Counted from the first letter of the stretch, positions 37,044-47,956 are shown. The stretch is 64,000 bases of DNA from Alteromonas ponticola (GCF_012911815.1 NZ_JAATNW010000008.1:1-64000); one strand, 5' to 3'. Numbers and translations: made by a program. Notes: generated by a model from the letters alone, not told the origin.

Positions 37044-38294
37044 TTATCTGATGTGTTGTTTTATTTCGTCCATGCGGCATTTGATAGACTGCAAAGCCGC
37101 AGCCTGATTGGTGAGCGAATGCGCATAGCTAAAGGCGTTGAGCGCATCGGTGTAGCGTTTTTGTCGATACAACATTTCGCCCTGCGCACAATAAAGAAAA
37201 GTATAGTCTTTGAGCTCATTACTCAGCAGCAGCGCATTAATTTGTTGTAGTCCTGATTCCGGGCCATCAACCATCGACAGCGCAACGGCATGATTTAATC
37301 GAAATATTGCGGTCGGCTCGATACTGATAATGTTCCGGTAAAAAGCTTCAATGGCAGCCCAGTTGGTTGATGTATATTCCTTTGCCCTGACATGTTCGTG
37401 GGCAATCGCGGCCTGCAAGGTATACACACCATAACTTCCTTCAAATGCCCTATTTAAATAGTGCACGCCTGTTTGAACTTGTTTTGCATTCCACAACGAA
37501 CGGTCTTGATTTTCGAGCAAAATACTATTTCCGGCACTATCTACTCGGGCTGCTTTGCGCGCATCCTGAAAAAGTAAAAGAGCCAGTAAGCCATTAACTT
37601 CAGAATCATCGATTAATTCGGACAGCAAAGTAGCAAGTCGGATGGCTTCGTTTGACAAATCGATTCTAAGCAACGACGTGCCACTTGTGGCCAGGTAGCC
37701 TTCATTGTAAATAAGGTAAATCACCAACAAGACTGCATCCAGACGCTGATTCAGCTCATTTTTGGCAGGTAGTTCAAAGGGAATGGCAGAGTGACGAATT
37801 TTGCCTTTGCCGCGCACAATTCGTTGCGCCATCGTAGTGGTACTGACTAAAAATGCCTGGGCAATGTTCTCGGTTTTAAGTCCGCACACTTCACGTAAGG
37901 TTAGCGCTATTTGTATTTCAGGGTTTACCGCCGGGTGGCAACAGGTAAAAATAAGTTTAAGCACATCATCGTCAAGATATTCATCGTACTGATCTTCGTT
38001 AAATTCTTCCGACTCTGTTTTCGACGGATCCTGCCTGAGCAGCCGCTGCGCCGTTTTATCTTTTCTAATGCGGTCGATAGATTTGAAGCGGCCCGCAGAG
38101 ATCAGCCAGTTTACCGGTTGTGAAGGAATTCCCTCTGTCAGCCATGTTTTTGATGCGGCTAAAAATGCGTCATGGAGCGCTTCTTCAGCCAGATCAAAAT
38201 CCCCCAGTAAACGCACCAGAGTAGCGAAAATTTTACGGGAATCACTGCGATAAAGTTTATCCAGTTCCAGTTGGATTTGAGTGCGGTTAATCAC
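37044..38294 (-). CDS. ECF42-type RNA polymerase sigma factor with C-terminal TPR-like extension
   Basis: The 416-residue protein is far longer than ordinary ECF sigma factors. Region 2 is at about 20-90 ('LLGDFDLAEEALHDAFLAASKTW', 'SAGRFKSIDRIRKDK'), region 4 at about 115-170 ('LTLREVCGLKTENIAQAFLVSTTTMAQRIVRGK'), and a ~230-residue helical extension with 'NEGY' and 'LNHAVALSMVDGPESGLQQIN' follows. This is the ECF42 group, linked to DGPF proteins and lacking a classical anti-sigma factor; the extension is thought to control activity. The operon order sigma, YciI-VOC, YciI, DUF1428 fits. Confidence 0.9.
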   Translation of the reverse strand: MINRTQIQLELDKLYRSDSRKIFATLVRLLGDFDLAEEALHDAFLAASKTWLTEGIPSQPVNWLISAGRFKSIDRIRKDKTAQRLLRQDPSKTESEEFNEDQYDEYLDDDVLKLIFTCCHPAVNPEIQIALTLREVCGLKTENIAQAFLVSTTTMAQRIVRGKGKIRHSAIPFELPAKNELNQRLDAVLLVIYLIYNEGYLATSGTSLLRIDLSNEAIRLATLLSELIDDSEVNGLLALLLFQDARKAARVDSAGNSILLENQDRSLWNAKQVQTGVHYLNRAFEGSYGVYTLQAAIAHEHVRAKEYTSTNWAAIEAFYRNIISIEPTAIFRLNHAVALSMVDGPESGLQQINALLLSNELKDYTFLYCAQGEMLYRQKRYTDALNAFSYAHSLTNQAAALQSIKCRMDEIKQHIR

Positions 38295-38501
38295 GTGCTG
38301 TGCGTAAGCGAGTTAACGGTTTTCCCAGCATAGCGAGTGTTAGCTCGTAGGTAAATAGGTAAGCTAAGGTCACTCGTAACTCATTAACGTGTTCGTCAAA
38401 TGAGCGAAGGCAGCATATTCTGATTTGTAAGCGTTCCAGCCCTAATGAGCTCGTCGAAAGCGACTGTAATTGCGGCCTGCGCCGCAACTACTCTGTTTAG
38501 C

Positions 38502-41500
38502 TCAACTCAATGATTCAAGCACCGCCTTGGCTTCTTCCTGTTGCTCAGCTGACCCTTTCTCGATGACTTCTTGGAGTAGTTCTTTCGCCGATTGATTGTC
38601 ATCCATCTCAATATACATCATAGCGAGATCAAGATTGGCGCTCTGACCCGCATCTTTGTCGATATCCACCATTTCATCGTCATCGTTGACGCCTGTGAAT
38701 TCAGACAAACTGACATCCAGATCCAGAGGTGTTTCTTCTTTGTCATCCTCATCTTCGTCCATGCTTTCATTTAGCAAGGTTTCAACGTCGAGATAATCCC
38801 CTTCGTTTTCCTCCTCTTCAGGCGCTTCGGCCTCGGTATCAGTGAGCAATGCGTCCAAATCAAGGTCTGGGTTGTCTAATTTTAGTGATTGTTGGGAATC
38901 CTCTTCCTCTTCGTTTTCCATCGAACCGAGCAACTCATCAAACTCAGAATTTTCCAGTTCATCTAAAATTTCATTATCTGATTTTTTGTCACCAACTAAC
39001 CAGTCATCCAGCCCAGGAACATCTTCCAGCTCGTTAAATTCTGGATCTGCCGATTTCTTTTGTGCAGGTGGAACAACGCCGTCCTGCTCCTGTTCCAATT
39101 CAAAATCATCGAAATCTGACAACGCTTCATCCAGCAAGCTGTCGTCGAAGTCACTTTCTTTACCACCGGACTCAGCAAAAGACGGAATATCATCCATCAT
39201 TTGACGATCAAACTCTTCTAACGCCGCATCAAGCGGGTCGGTACTTTCTATTTCATCGCTGGCAAGCGCTTGCGCCGGTTGCTGTTCATCTTCGACATCC
39301 GCATTCTTGTCTAACTGAAGTTCCTGGTTGTCGTCGAAACCTTCGTCTAACTCAAGCTCTTCGCTATCGCGATCAGCCTTTTCATTGCTGGCATGATCTA
39401 ACTCGTCCGCGGTATCGATTTCGTCGCTTTCGCCAGCAGGCTCGGGCTCGACGTCAGAGTCAGATTGTTGACCCGTTAGTTCATCAGCATCGCTTTCATC
39501 TTCATCTACTTCCAGAACATCATCAAAATCCGCGTCTGCTTCTTCTTGCTGGCTGTCTGTCAACTGCTCGGGATCTGTTTCAGATTCACTGTCTTCAAGT
39601 TCTGCCATCAATTCATCAGAAAGTGAATCTAACTGCACATCGGCTTCTGAATTTTCAGCTTCCAGCTCTGCCAGTAACTCATCAGACAGCGGATCGTTCA
39701 AGTCATCTTCACTCTCAACATCCGCTGCTTCATCGACTTCATTCTCCGCTTGCAATTCAGCGAGTAATTCGTCTGATAACGGATCGTCTATATCATCGCG
39801 CTCACTGTCTGACACTTCAGATTCAGGCTGATTCTCAGCTGACAGTTCATCGTTTTCCGACAGATTTTCCGTTGATGAGGGCACTTCATTCGCTGGTAGC
39901 TCTTCGTCTGTTTGCGTCTCTTCGTCTACTGACGACTCATCAATTTCTGCAGCCTCGTCTTCTTCTGTCGAGGAAGATTCATCCTGTAGTTCAGCAATAA
40001 GTTCGTCTGAAAGCGGATCGTCGAATTCGCCGGCATTGGCCATATCATCGACGCTGATTTCATCCAAATCGTCAGATAATGCTTCTAAATCCTGAATTGC
40101 CTGCGGCGAAGGCGTTGACGATTTAGACGGCGTGTCATCATCTTCTTCATCATCCGTGTCTTCCAGCATCTCTGCTGATAATCCACCCATCATTTCAATT
40201 TGTTCAATTTCACCTATGATTTCATCGGTAAGGCGATCCAGATCCTGATTCTGCTCGTTGATTTCCTTGTCCAACTTTTCAAGCATATTTTCATCAACGG
40301 CATCATCCCCCAGTTGCTCTTCAAAACTGGGCTCTTTTTGCTCACTTTCGAGCAACTCATCAATGCTGATCTCAGGTTTTTCTTCTTCTTCGCTCAGAGC
40401 AGAAGGCTGCTGTTTTACTTCGTCTGAGTCTTGTTTAGTTAACTCTTCAGTGGTTTCCTGGTCACCTGCTTTCGCCTGTTCAGAGGCTGCATCAACTTCA
40501 GAATCTGGTTCAGACTTCTCTTCAAGACTTTCCTGCTCCACTGACTCGCGATTTTGTTCTTCGTCAGCCTCACTGAAATCGCTACCGAGATCATCTTCAG
40601 ATAAGTCGATAGCACTGTCATCAGCTTCCTCTTCGATAGACGAGCCACTTAAATCTTCTTCATCAAATAAACTATCCAGCTCATCCTGCTCAAGCGAATC
40701 TGCACCTTCTTCAAAGTCTTCTTCGTCTTCCGGCACCAGCATATCGTCATCTAAATCGGCGAAGTTTTCCAGTTCATCGTCTAACGCGTCTTCCAGCTCA
40801 TTTGACAGAACGTCGTCGAGCAAATCGTCATCATTAAATAATTCATCTTCAGACAAGTCATCGTCGAAATCATCAACCAAAGAGGGAACGCTATCATCCG
40901 CGTCTGTAACAGGTTTTGGTGGCGGTGGCGGCGCAGTTACTGCCGGCGCAGCTTCAGCGACGGGTTGTTTGCGCAACAGAAAATAGCCGATTCCACCCAA
41001 CAACAAGAGGGTTACTATACTGGAACCGATGACCAGCACAGTAGAGTTGGATGCTGAGGATGTTTCCATTGAGCGCTGAACAGGCTGCTGAGTTTTTTGC
41101 CGCTGCATCATTTCCAGCAGTTGCTTTTGCAGCGCCAGCTGCTCGTCCATTTGGGCCTGAACATCACCTTTTACCTGATCACGAAGATTCTGCAAATCTT
41201 CGTTCACCTTCTCGACGCGTTCGTATAATTTGCGATTGTCGTCTAAAATTGAGCGCACGCTATCCAGCGAAGAGGCAAACTGTTGCCTTAAATCATCAAA
41301 TTGGCGGGATTGTTGGGCATCCAGGCGGGTGATCTTTTCCTCAATCGCTGATTTTGTGGTGCTTAAATCTTCCTGATTGACTAGAGGAACCGGCGGTTTG
41401 AGGTTACGTACACTGTTTCCTGGTACGCTTGGCATTCTGGCAAAGTTGGCGTCATCGTTCTCAGCGCGCAGTTGCGCTTTCTCTTTATCGATTCTTGCGA

Positions 41501-41819
41501 CATAACGCTCCGATGGTAGTTTAAGTATTTTGCCATCTATCAGTAAGTTAAGGTTGTTCTGCTCGAATGCATCAGGGTTAAGCTCATAAATTGCCACCAT
41601 CACCTGGTAGACACTTAAATTCGGATTTTGACGGTAACGATTGGCGATTCGCCAAAGGGTATCCTGGGAATCAATCGGTCCATAAACAGAGCCAGAGAAT
41701 TGCTCTGTGGCGTCTTTTGGCCCTTTAAGAGGAATTTGCCGATCTTGCCCAATCGATTCAGAAGGTAGCGCCAACATCAACAGCGTAATTAGCAGCAAGC
41801 CGGTAAAATGCAATTTCAT
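38502..41819 (-). CDS. fimV: FimV/HubP polar landmark protein
   Basis: The 1105-residue protein has a signal peptide, a LysM-type peptidoglycan-binding region (about 45-105, 'DSQDTLWRIANRYR'), a coiled coil with 'LDAQQSRQFDDLRQQF', one transmembrane helix near 260-285, then a very long acidic Asp/Glu/Ser-rich cytoplasmic region with four 'D(P/S)LSDEL(L/I/M)AEL' repeats, and a C-terminal FimV domain ('ANLDLAMMYIEMDDNQSAKELL'). Such proteins organise the cell pole, type IV pili and chemotaxis clusters. The gene lies upstream of no operon partner; asd is next upstream. Confidence 0.93.
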   Translation of the reverse strand: MKLHFTGLLLITLLMLALPSESIGQDRQIPLKGPKDATEQFSGSVYGPIDSQDTLWRIANRYRQNPNLSVYQVMVAIYELNPDAFEQNNLNLLIDGKILKLPSERYVARIDKEKAQLRAENDDANFARMPSVPGNSVRNLKPPVPLVNQEDLSTTKSAIEEKITRLDAQQSRQFDDLRQQFASSLDSVRSILDDNRKLYERVEKVNEDLQNLRDQVKGDVQAQMDEQLALQKQLLEMMQRQKTQQPVQRSMETSSASNSTVLVIGSSIVTLLLLGGIGYFLLRKQPVAEAAPAVTAPPPPPKPVTDADDSVPSLVDDFDDDLSEDELFNDDDLLDDVLSNELEDALDDELENFADLDDDMLVPEDEEDFEEGADSLEQDELDSLFDEEDLSGSSIEEEADDSAIDLSEDDLGSDFSEADEEQNRESVEQESLEEKSEPDSEVDAASEQAKAGDQETTEELTKQDSDEVKQQPSALSEEEEKPEISIDELLESEQKEPSFEEQLGDDAVDENMLEKLDKEINEQNQDLDRLTDEIIGEIEQIEMMGGLSAEMLEDTDDEEDDDTPSKSSTPSPQAIQDLEALSDDLDEISVDDMANAGEFDDPLSDELIAELQDESSSTEEDEAAEIDESSVDEETQTDEELPANEVPSSTENLSENDELSAENQPESEVSDSERDDIDDPLSDELLAELQAENEVDEAADVESEDDLNDPLSDELLAELEAENSEADVQLDSLSDELMAELEDSESETDPEQLTDSQQEEADADFDDVLEVDEDESDADELTGQQSDSDVEPEPAGESDEIDTADELDHASNEKADRDSEELELDEGFDDNQELQLDKNADVEDEQQPAQALASDEIESTDPLDAALEEFDRQMMDDIPSFAESGGKESDFDDSLLDEALSDFDDFELEQEQDGVVPPAQKKSADPEFNELEDVPGLDDWLVGDKKSDNEILDELENSEFDELLGSMENEEEEDSQQSLKLDNPDLDLDALLTDTEAEAPEEEENEGDYLDVETLLNESMDEDEDDKEETPLDLDVSLSEFTGVNDDDEMVDIDKDAGQSANLDLAMMYIEMDDNQSAKELLQEVIEKGSAEQQEEAKAVLESLS

Positions 41820-42250
41820 AGCGTTCCTATATGCCCTTAAGCGTCATGAGTAAGTCTGCTTCTTACTCAATCTTGCGGCCTCACTCAGAAACGGTCTACT
41901 TGGAGTGGGCTGCTTTGTTGTTATTTTAACGTGTTGATTCACACGCCTTCTCAACATCATTTTCTGACATTCTTGCTCTTGTTGTTCATTCTCAGTGATA
42001 GCAACCTGTTATTCACTTTTTACTATTTAGCTTTTCCACAGGTGTCGACTTTTTGTCTTTTCGCTAACATCAGGAAAACAATGCAATTTATAATCCAACT
42101 TGGTTACTCCGTGCGACTGAACAAACTATAAACCACTTGCGCACACCAATCTAGGCTGGTCTTTATTTTCTCTTTAATTAGACTGAATGTGAACAGAAAA
42201 TGCCGCTGGATAGCGGCAATTTCTGATATCTTAAAACGTTATCGGCAGGA
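41820..42250. other. Intergenic region between asd and fimV
   Basis: No gene is supported here. A hairpin CAGAAAATGCCGCT / AGCGGCAATTTCTG at about 42194-42223, read on the minus strand with a following ATTTTC, is a likely terminator for asd. The rest should hold the fimV promoter. Confidence 0.55.
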
Positions 42251-43267
42251 TTAATAAAAATCTTTGAGCAGCGTTTCTGCTATCTGCACACTGTTTGTAG
42301 CGGCGCCTTTACGAATGTTATCCGAAACTACCCACATGTTTAAGCCATTCGGATGCGTGATGTCGTTGCGAATTCGCCCCACGTGTACCCAGTCATTTCC
42401 ACTGGCACTTGATACCTGCGTGGGAAATTGCTCGCGCGCCTCGTACACCTTAACCCCCGGTGCATTTGCCAGAAGCTGTTTAACTTCGTCGGCGTCAATT
42501 GGCTGGCGCGTTTCAATGTGCACCGCTTCACCGTGACCATAAAATACCGGAACGCGTACGGCAGTAGCGTTAACCAAAATACTGTCGTCGCCCATTATTT
42601 TCTGGGTTTCCCACGACATTTTCATTTCTTCTTTGGTGTAATCGTTATCTAAAAACACGTCGATTTGCGGGATCACGTTAAAGGCAATCTGACGGCTGAA
42701 CGACGCTGAATTTACTTCCCGCGCATTTAATAGATCGGCGGTCTGTTTAGCCAACTCTTCCATCGCGCTTTTGCCCGCGCCCGATACAGATTGATAAGTA
42801 CACACGTTAATGCGTTCAATGCCAACTGCATCATGAATTGGTTTAAGTGCTACCAGCATCTGAATTGTGGAGCAATTTGGGTTAGCTATAATATTACGGT
42901 TTCGAAAGTCCGCTAGTGTATGCGCGTTAACTTCAGGCACAACCAAAGGAATATCAGGTTCATAACGAAACTGCGAGGTGTTATCAATGACTACACATCC
43001 GGCTTCTGCCGCCATAGGCGCATATTTTGCGGAAACAGAGCCACCCGCTGAGAAAAAACCAAACTGTGCCTGTGACCAGTCGAAGGTATCGGCATCCAGC
43101 ACTTCAATTTCTTCGCCTTTAAAGGTGACTGAGCCACCGGCAGATCGCGCACTCGCCAATGGATAAAGCGTTTTGACCGGAAATTTTCGCTGTTCAAGGA
43201 TCTCCATCATGGTTTGACCAACTAACCCGGTGGCGCCTAGCACGGCAACATCAAACGCTTGTGACAT
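42251..43267 (-). CDS. asd: Aspartate-semialdehyde dehydrogenase
   Basis: Asd reduces aspartyl phosphate to the semialdehyde for lysine, threonine, methionine and diaminopimelate synthesis. The 338-residue protein has the NADP loop 'VLGATGLVGQTMMEIL', the catalytic Cys in 'NPNCSTIQMLVAL' and 'GSVSAKYAPMAAEAGCVVIDNTS' (in parts). It is the short (USG-1/Vibrio-type) form. pdxB lies 54 bp upstream. Confidence 0.96.
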   Translation of the reverse strand: MSQAFDVAVLGATGLVGQTMMEILEQRKFPVKTLYPLASARSAGGSVTFKGEEIEVLDADTFDWSQAQFGFFSAGGSVSAKYAPMAAEAGCVVIDNTSQFRYEPDIPLVVPEVNAHTLADFRNRNIIANPNCSTIQMLVALKPIHDAVGIERINVCTYQSVSGAGKSAMEELAKQTADLLNAREVNSASFSRQIAFNVIPQIDVFLDNDYTKEEMKMSWETQKIMGDDSILVNATAVRVPVFYGHGEAVHIETRQPIDADEVKQLLANAPGVKVYEAREQFPTQVSSASGNDWVHVGRIRNDITHPNGLNMWVVSDNIRKGAATNSVQIAETLLKDFY

Positions 43268-43320
43268 GTATCTGACTCTCCTAAATGGTGATAATTTTAG
43301 TTAGTGACTATCTCACCTAA

Positions 43321-44493
43321 CTAACCTGAGTGAATGTTATTGCATCCAGACTCAAACTTAAAGCCTATCGCTTTTAATTGCATTTGCACATTTTTATGCA
43401 GTTTGCCGCGAATGCTAAGGGTGCACGAACTGATTTCACGTCTGACGCGATACGCTTTTCGCAGCGCGGCAAATTGATTGGATTGTGCCATGCTTTGCCG
43501 AAAATGTTTATCATCTTCTCTGATATCATATATCGGCAGCAATAAGGCTCGCCATTGGGCTATGGACAAGGTGTCTGAGGTGAGTTCTTCTGCATCTACT
43601 GTCATCGGCGAAACCGTGGATAAAAAGTCCTCCAACTGTTTTTGAACGGGTTGACCGAGTAGACTACAAACCTGTTCATACACCAACTGGGTACCGCGCA
43701 ACTTTCCTTCTACACTGTGCCCTGCGATATGCGGCGTTGCCAGAAAACATAAGGGCAATAATGACATATCAATGTCGGGCTCATCATCGAACACATCCAG
43801 CACCAATGTCGGTGCATCGGGCTGCTGCATTCGTTGTCTTAACGCTGGCTCGTCAATCACTTCTCCACGACAGGCATTGATTAAAAGCTGATGTTGACTG
43901 AGTGAGTTAAGTTCATCACTACTTAATAAGTTCGCAGTCGCATCAACACCTGCAGCCGTAAAGGGCACGTGCAGCGAAATAACATCGCAGGTGAGGATTT
44001 CATCCAGCGCAACCAGTGCTCGCTGATCCCCTTGCTTTTGTAGCGGCGGGTCACACAGTTTATACCTGATATTCATCGCGGTTAATAATGCCGCCAGCAT
44101 ACTGCCTACATTGCCCGCACCGACAATACCCACCGTCGCATTAGCCAGGTCTATCCGATTTTGTTCATCGGCTACCAGCAACGCACTTATCACCCACTCT
44201 GCTACGGATCTGGCATTACAGCCAGCAGCCGAGTTCCAGGCAATTCCGGCCTGCGCTAAAAAGGCTTTGTCAAAATGATTGGTACCGGCCGTTGCGGTGG
44301 TCACAAAGGCAATCCGGTGATTGCCTGCTAACGTAGCTTGATTAATTTTGGTAGTCGAACGCACCACTAACATAGACACGTTATCAAGATGGTGGGGGGC
44401 TAAATTACCGCTGGGAAAGCTGGCAACATCACCTAAACCGTCAAAATATTCCTGCGCTTTAGGAATACTGTCTTCATATAATATTTTAGTCAT
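43321..44493 (-). CDS. pdxB: Erythronate-4-phosphate dehydrogenase
   Basis: PdxB oxidises 4-phosphoerythronate in pyridoxal phosphate synthesis. The 390-residue D-2-hydroxyacid dehydrogenase has the NAD motif 'VGIVGAGNVGSML', 'LINACRGEVIDEPAL' with the catalytic Arg, 'DVFDDEPDID', and 'ATPHIAGHSVEGKLRGTQ' with the catalytic His, plus the C-terminal PdxB dimerisation domain. pdxB next to asd matches many gammaproteobacteria. Confidence 0.95.
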   Translation of the reverse strand: MTKILYEDSIPKAQEYFDGLGDVASFPSGNLAPHHLDNVSMLVVRSTTKINQATLAGNHRIAFVTTATAGTNHFDKAFLAQAGIAWNSAAGCNARSVAEWVISALLVADEQNRIDLANATVGIVGAGNVGSMLAALLTAMNIRYKLCDPPLQKQGDQRALVALDEILTCDVISLHVPFTAAGVDATANLLSSDELNSLSQHQLLINACRGEVIDEPALRQRMQQPDAPTLVLDVFDDEPDIDMSLLPLCFLATPHIAGHSVEGKLRGTQLVYEQVCSLLGQPVQKQLEDFLSTVSPMTVDAEELTSDTLSIAQWRALLLPIYDIREDDKHFRQSMAQSNQFAALRKAYRVRREISSCTLSIRGKLHKNVQMQLKAIGFKFESGCNNIHSG

Positions 44494-44587
44494 CAGATTG
44501 AACGTATGCTTGCGTGCGAAATGGCATTGAGAGGGGGAATGCTAGCGCACATCGGTTGATGTGCGCCAGAAAAATTGTACTGCCTTA

Positions 44588-45802
44588 TCAGGCTGAGAAG
44601 CGCCTTAATACCAACGTTGCGTTGGTGCCGCCAAAGCCAAAGCTGTTCGACATGACCTGATTAAGCGTTGCCTCACGCGTTTGGGTAACGATATCCAAGC
44701 CCTTGGCCGCTTCATCAAGATTATCAATGTTGATTGAAGGTGCGATAAAGTTGTGCTGCATCATCAACAGACTGTAAATCGCTTCGTTCACCCCTGCCGC
44801 GCCTAAGGCGTGACCCGTAAGTGACTTGGTGGCACTGATAGGCACACCAGATTGACCGAAGACTTCCTGAATCGCGGCAAGTTCTTTAACATCACCAACC
44901 GGCGTTGATGTACCGTGGGTGTTTAAATAATCAATCGGTCCTTCGATGCCCTGCATCGCCATCTTCATGCAGCGGATCGCACCTTCACCTGAAGGTGCCA
45001 CCATATCAAAACCGTCTGACGTGGCACCGTAGCCCACGACTTCACCATAAATTTTGGCACCACGGGCCAAGGCATGTTCCAACTCTTCAACAACGACCAT
45101 ACCGCCACCGCCAGAACTGACGAAGCCGTCACGATCGGCGTCATAGGTGCGCGAAGCAACCGCAGGGTTGTCATTGTATTTACTGGACAATGCGCCCATG
45201 GCATCAAACTGACTGGATAGCGACCAGTGCAATTCTTCACCACCCCCTGCAAACACCATGTCTTGTTTGCCTAATTGAATTAATTCCAGCGCGTTGCCAA
45301 TACAGTGTGCACTGGTTGCACAGGCTGACGCGATTGAATAGTTAATACCTTTAATTTTAAATGGTGTGGCCAGACACGCAGATACAGTTGATGCCATACA
45401 GCGAGGCACCATATAAGGGCCCATGCGCTTAACCCCTTTTTCGCGAAGAATATCCGCTGACAACACCTGGTTTTCAGAAGACGCGCCACCTGAACCTGCG
45501 ATAATCCCGGTACGTTCATTAGAGATATCGGATGCATCAAGGCCAGCGTCAGCAATAGCCTGCTCCATTGCTATATAAGCATAACCTGCGGCATCGCCCA
45601 TAAAGCGCATGGCTTTGCGGTCAATATGTTCAGCCAAATCAATATTGATATTACCCCAAACCTTGCTTCGTAAGCCCATTTCGGCAAACTGTTCTGAATA
45701 GGTAATGCCTGACTTGCCTGCTTTTAGGGAAGCCAGCACTTCATCTTTGTTGACACCGATGCTGGAAACAATGCCCATGCCGGTGATAACTGCTCTTTTC
45801 AT
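44588..45802 (-). CDS. fabB: Beta-ketoacyl-ACP synthase I
   Basis: FabB elongates unsaturated and saturated acyl-ACP chains with malonyl-ACP. The 404-residue thiolase-fold protein has the catalytic Cys in '[18 protein letters not shown]' and His residues in '[11 protein letters not shown]' and '[15 protein letters not shown]', ending '[16 protein letters not shown]'. It is divergent from mnmC, as in E. coli. Confidence 0.97.
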   Translation of the reverse strand: MKRAVITGMGIVSSIGVNKDEVLASLKAGKSGITYSEQFAEMGLRSKVWGNINIDLAEHIDRKAMRFMGDAAGYAYIAMEQAIADAGLDASDISNERTGIIAGSGGASSENQVLSADILREKGVKRMGPYMVPRCMASTVSACLATPFKIKGINYSIASACATSAHCIGNALELIQLGKQDMVFAGGGEELHWSLSSQFDAMGALSSKYNDNPAVASRTYDADRDGFVSSGGGGMVVVEELEHALARGAKIYGEVVGYGATSDGFDMVAPSGEGAIRCMKMAMQGIEGPIDYLNTHGTSTPVGDVKELAAIQEVFGQSGVPISATKSLTGHALGAAGVNEAIYSLLMMQHNFIAPSINIDNLDEAAKGLDIVTQTREATLNQVMSNSFGFGGTNATLVLRRFSA

Positions 45803-45989
45803 AATCTACCCTTCTTTTGTTGCCGCCTATGGTAACGATTTTAGTTACAAAACTGGTCTGCTCTTTACTCTTTTTTGCATTTTTTCAACAAAATTTAATT
45901 TTCGATACCTGAATCGTCTTGAGGACTACCATCAGTAATGATGCATCGGTATGATCTGTACTTTGCTAAGCCTAAATTTGAGAGTGAGT

Positions 45990-47954
45990 GTGAAGTCTAC
46001 CTACGCCAGCGTGCATTTCAACCAGACAGGTACCCCGGTTGCCGACAATTTTGATGATGTGTATTTCTCAAATGACAGTGGCGTGGAAGAAACCCAATAC
46101 GTTTTTGTGGGCGGAAACAACCTTAAAGAACGCTGGCAAGAATGTAAAGCGCATACTTTTGTTATCGCTGAAACCGGTTTTGGGACTGGTTTGAACTTGT
46201 TGGTGGTGATGACGGCTTTTCGCGAATTTCGTCAGGCTTACCCTGAACATTCGCTGACTCGGCTTCACTTCATTACTACCGAAATGTACCCGCTCAGTCA
46301 GGCAGATATGGCAGACACCCTGGCACGCTTTAACGAATTGTCTGAGGCTGCGGCTGCACTTCAAGCGCAGTATCCGTTTGGATTAAGCGGGTGCCACCGA
46401 TTGCATTTTGATGGCTTTAACACCACAGTTGATTTATGGTTTTCAGACGTGCATGAGGCCATGGGCCAATGGCAAATCCCGGTACAGGGCCTGGTTGATG
46501 CCTGGTTTCTTGATGGGTTTGCGCCGAGTAAAAACCCGCAAATGTGGACAGACGCGTTATTTGCGAACATGGCCCGATGCTCAAAACAGGGTGCAACGTG
46601 CGCGACCTTTACCGCTGCCGGTTTAGTTAAGCGGGGTCTGCAGGCCGCAGGCTTTTCGGTCAGTAAACGCAAAGGTTTCGGTCGTAAGCGTGAAATGATT
46701 ACCGCCGAATTTCCAGGTGGCGATGCAGTACATACGTCAGGCAACGTGAAAAAACCAGAACAGGTAGCCATTATTGGTGGCGGGATCGCAGCTGCGACAC
46801 TTGCTTATACCTTATGTCAACGAGGCGTAAAAACAACGTTGTACTGCGCCAATGAGCCTGCTGATGGCGCTTCAGGTAATCCGCAGGGTGGTTTTTATCC
46901 GCAACTACATGCACAGGCCAGTGTTGCCAGCCAGATTCAGGCCCATACTTTTTTGTTTGCCAGACGCTTCTATCAGCAGATAAATACGCAGCGCAAATTT
47001 AAACATGATTTTTGTGGTGTACTGCAATTAGCATTTAATGATGCAGTGAAGCAACGGCAACAAAAGCTAATTGCTAATGACGTCTGGCCCGAAAACTTAG
47101 TTCAGGGTGTGGACCGACAGCAAGCACAAGCGTTCGCAGGTGTTCCCCTACCCTGTGGCGGCTTACACATTCCGTTGGGCGGCTGGATAAACCCACCGTC
47201 ATTAGTTGATGCGCTGCTTACGCTGGGTAAGCAAACCAGTAACCTCACCGTACATTGTCATCATCGACTTCATCGAATGAGTGAGCACGACAATCAGACC
47301 ATGCTTCATTTTGATAATGGAAAGAAGGTTGAGGCACAGCTTGTAGTGCTGGCCACCGGACATGAATTAACTGCCTTTGATCAATGTGCCGATTTGCCCC
47401 TGCGTCCTGTGCGTGGACAAGTAGAGGCGATGCCAGAGCAGTCCCCGCTGAACGATTTAAAAACGGTTTTGTGTCACAAAGGTTACCTGACCCCGGCGAT
47501 GGACGAGCGTCATGCGTTAGGCTCGACCTACGTTAAGGGCGATACTGCAACCGAGGTGCGTGCTCAAGAGAGTAAACAGAATCTCACACTCCACCAGCAG
47601 GCCCTGAAAGAAACGGATTGGGTGCATACTCTGAGTCATGATAACCAGGCGCGCGCAGCAGTTCGCTTGGGTGTGCCTGATCACCAGCCCCTATGTGGCG
47701 CGCTACCCGACGCTGAGAAGTATCGTCAATGGCACGCCACGTTGCGAAAGCATAGTGATGAGGTGCCAGCCAACGTGGCTGGCCGCAACATTTACCTGTT
47801 AAGCGCGTTAGGTTCAAGGGGTTTAACTACGGCGCCCCTTTTAGCAGAATTACTGGCCAGCCAATTATGTGGTCAGCCAGGTCCATTGGCTAAGTCCTCA
47901 ATCAGTGCACTTGATCCTAACCGCTTTATTTTGAAAACGCTAAAGCAATCATAA
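45990..47954 (+). CDS. mnmC: Bifunctional tRNA mnm5s2U biosynthesis protein MnmC
   Basis: MnmC completes the mnm5s2U modification at tRNA wobble position 34. The N-terminal methyltransferase domain (about 1-240) has 'FDDVYFSNDSGVEETQYVF', 'ETGFGTGLNLL' and 'DAWFLDGFAPSKNPQMW'; the C-terminal FAD-dependent oxidase has 'VAIIGGGIAAATLAYTL' and 'GASGNPQGGFYPQ'. I set the start at GTG 45990, just before 'KSTYASVHFNQTGTP', where homology begins, with GAGAG upstream; ATG 45951 would add 13 residues. Confidence 0.95.
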   Translation: MKSTYASVHFNQTGTPVADNFDDVYFSNDSGVEETQYVFVGGNNLKERWQECKAHTFVIAETGFGTGLNLLVVMTAFREFRQAYPEHSLTRLHFITTEMYPLSQADMADTLARFNELSEAAAALQAQYPFGLSGCHRLHFDGFNTTVDLWFSDVHEAMGQWQIPVQGLVDAWFLDGFAPSKNPQMWTDALFANMARCSKQGATCATFTAAGLVKRGLQAAGFSVSKRKGFGRKREMITAEFPGGDAVHTSGNVKKPEQVAIIGGGIAAATLAYTLCQRGVKTTLYCANEPADGASGNPQGGFYPQLHAQASVASQIQAHTFLFARRFYQQINTQRKFKHDFCGVLQLAFNDAVKQRQQKLIANDVWPENLVQGVDRQQAQAFAGVPLPCGGLHIPLGGWINPPSLVDALLTLGKQTSNLTVHCHHRLHRMSEHDNQTMLHFDNGKKVEAQLVVLATGHELTAFDQCADLPLRPVRGQVEAMPEQSPLNDLKTVLCHKGYLTPAMDERHALGSTYVKGDTATEVRAQESKQNLTLHQQALKETDWVHTLSHDNQARAAVRLGVPDHQPLCGALPDAEKYRQWHATLRKHSDEVPANVAGRNIYLLSALGSRGLTTAPLLAELLASQLCGQPGPLAKSSISALDPNRFILKTLKQS

Positions 47955-47956
47955 CG

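Noticed and set aside
39062..40000. Long plus-strand frames opposite fimV (also at 40258-40986)
   Set aside because: They are shadows of the Asp/Glu/Ser-rich repeats of fimV; the Ser- and His/Arg-rich translations are typical of antisense low-complexity frames.
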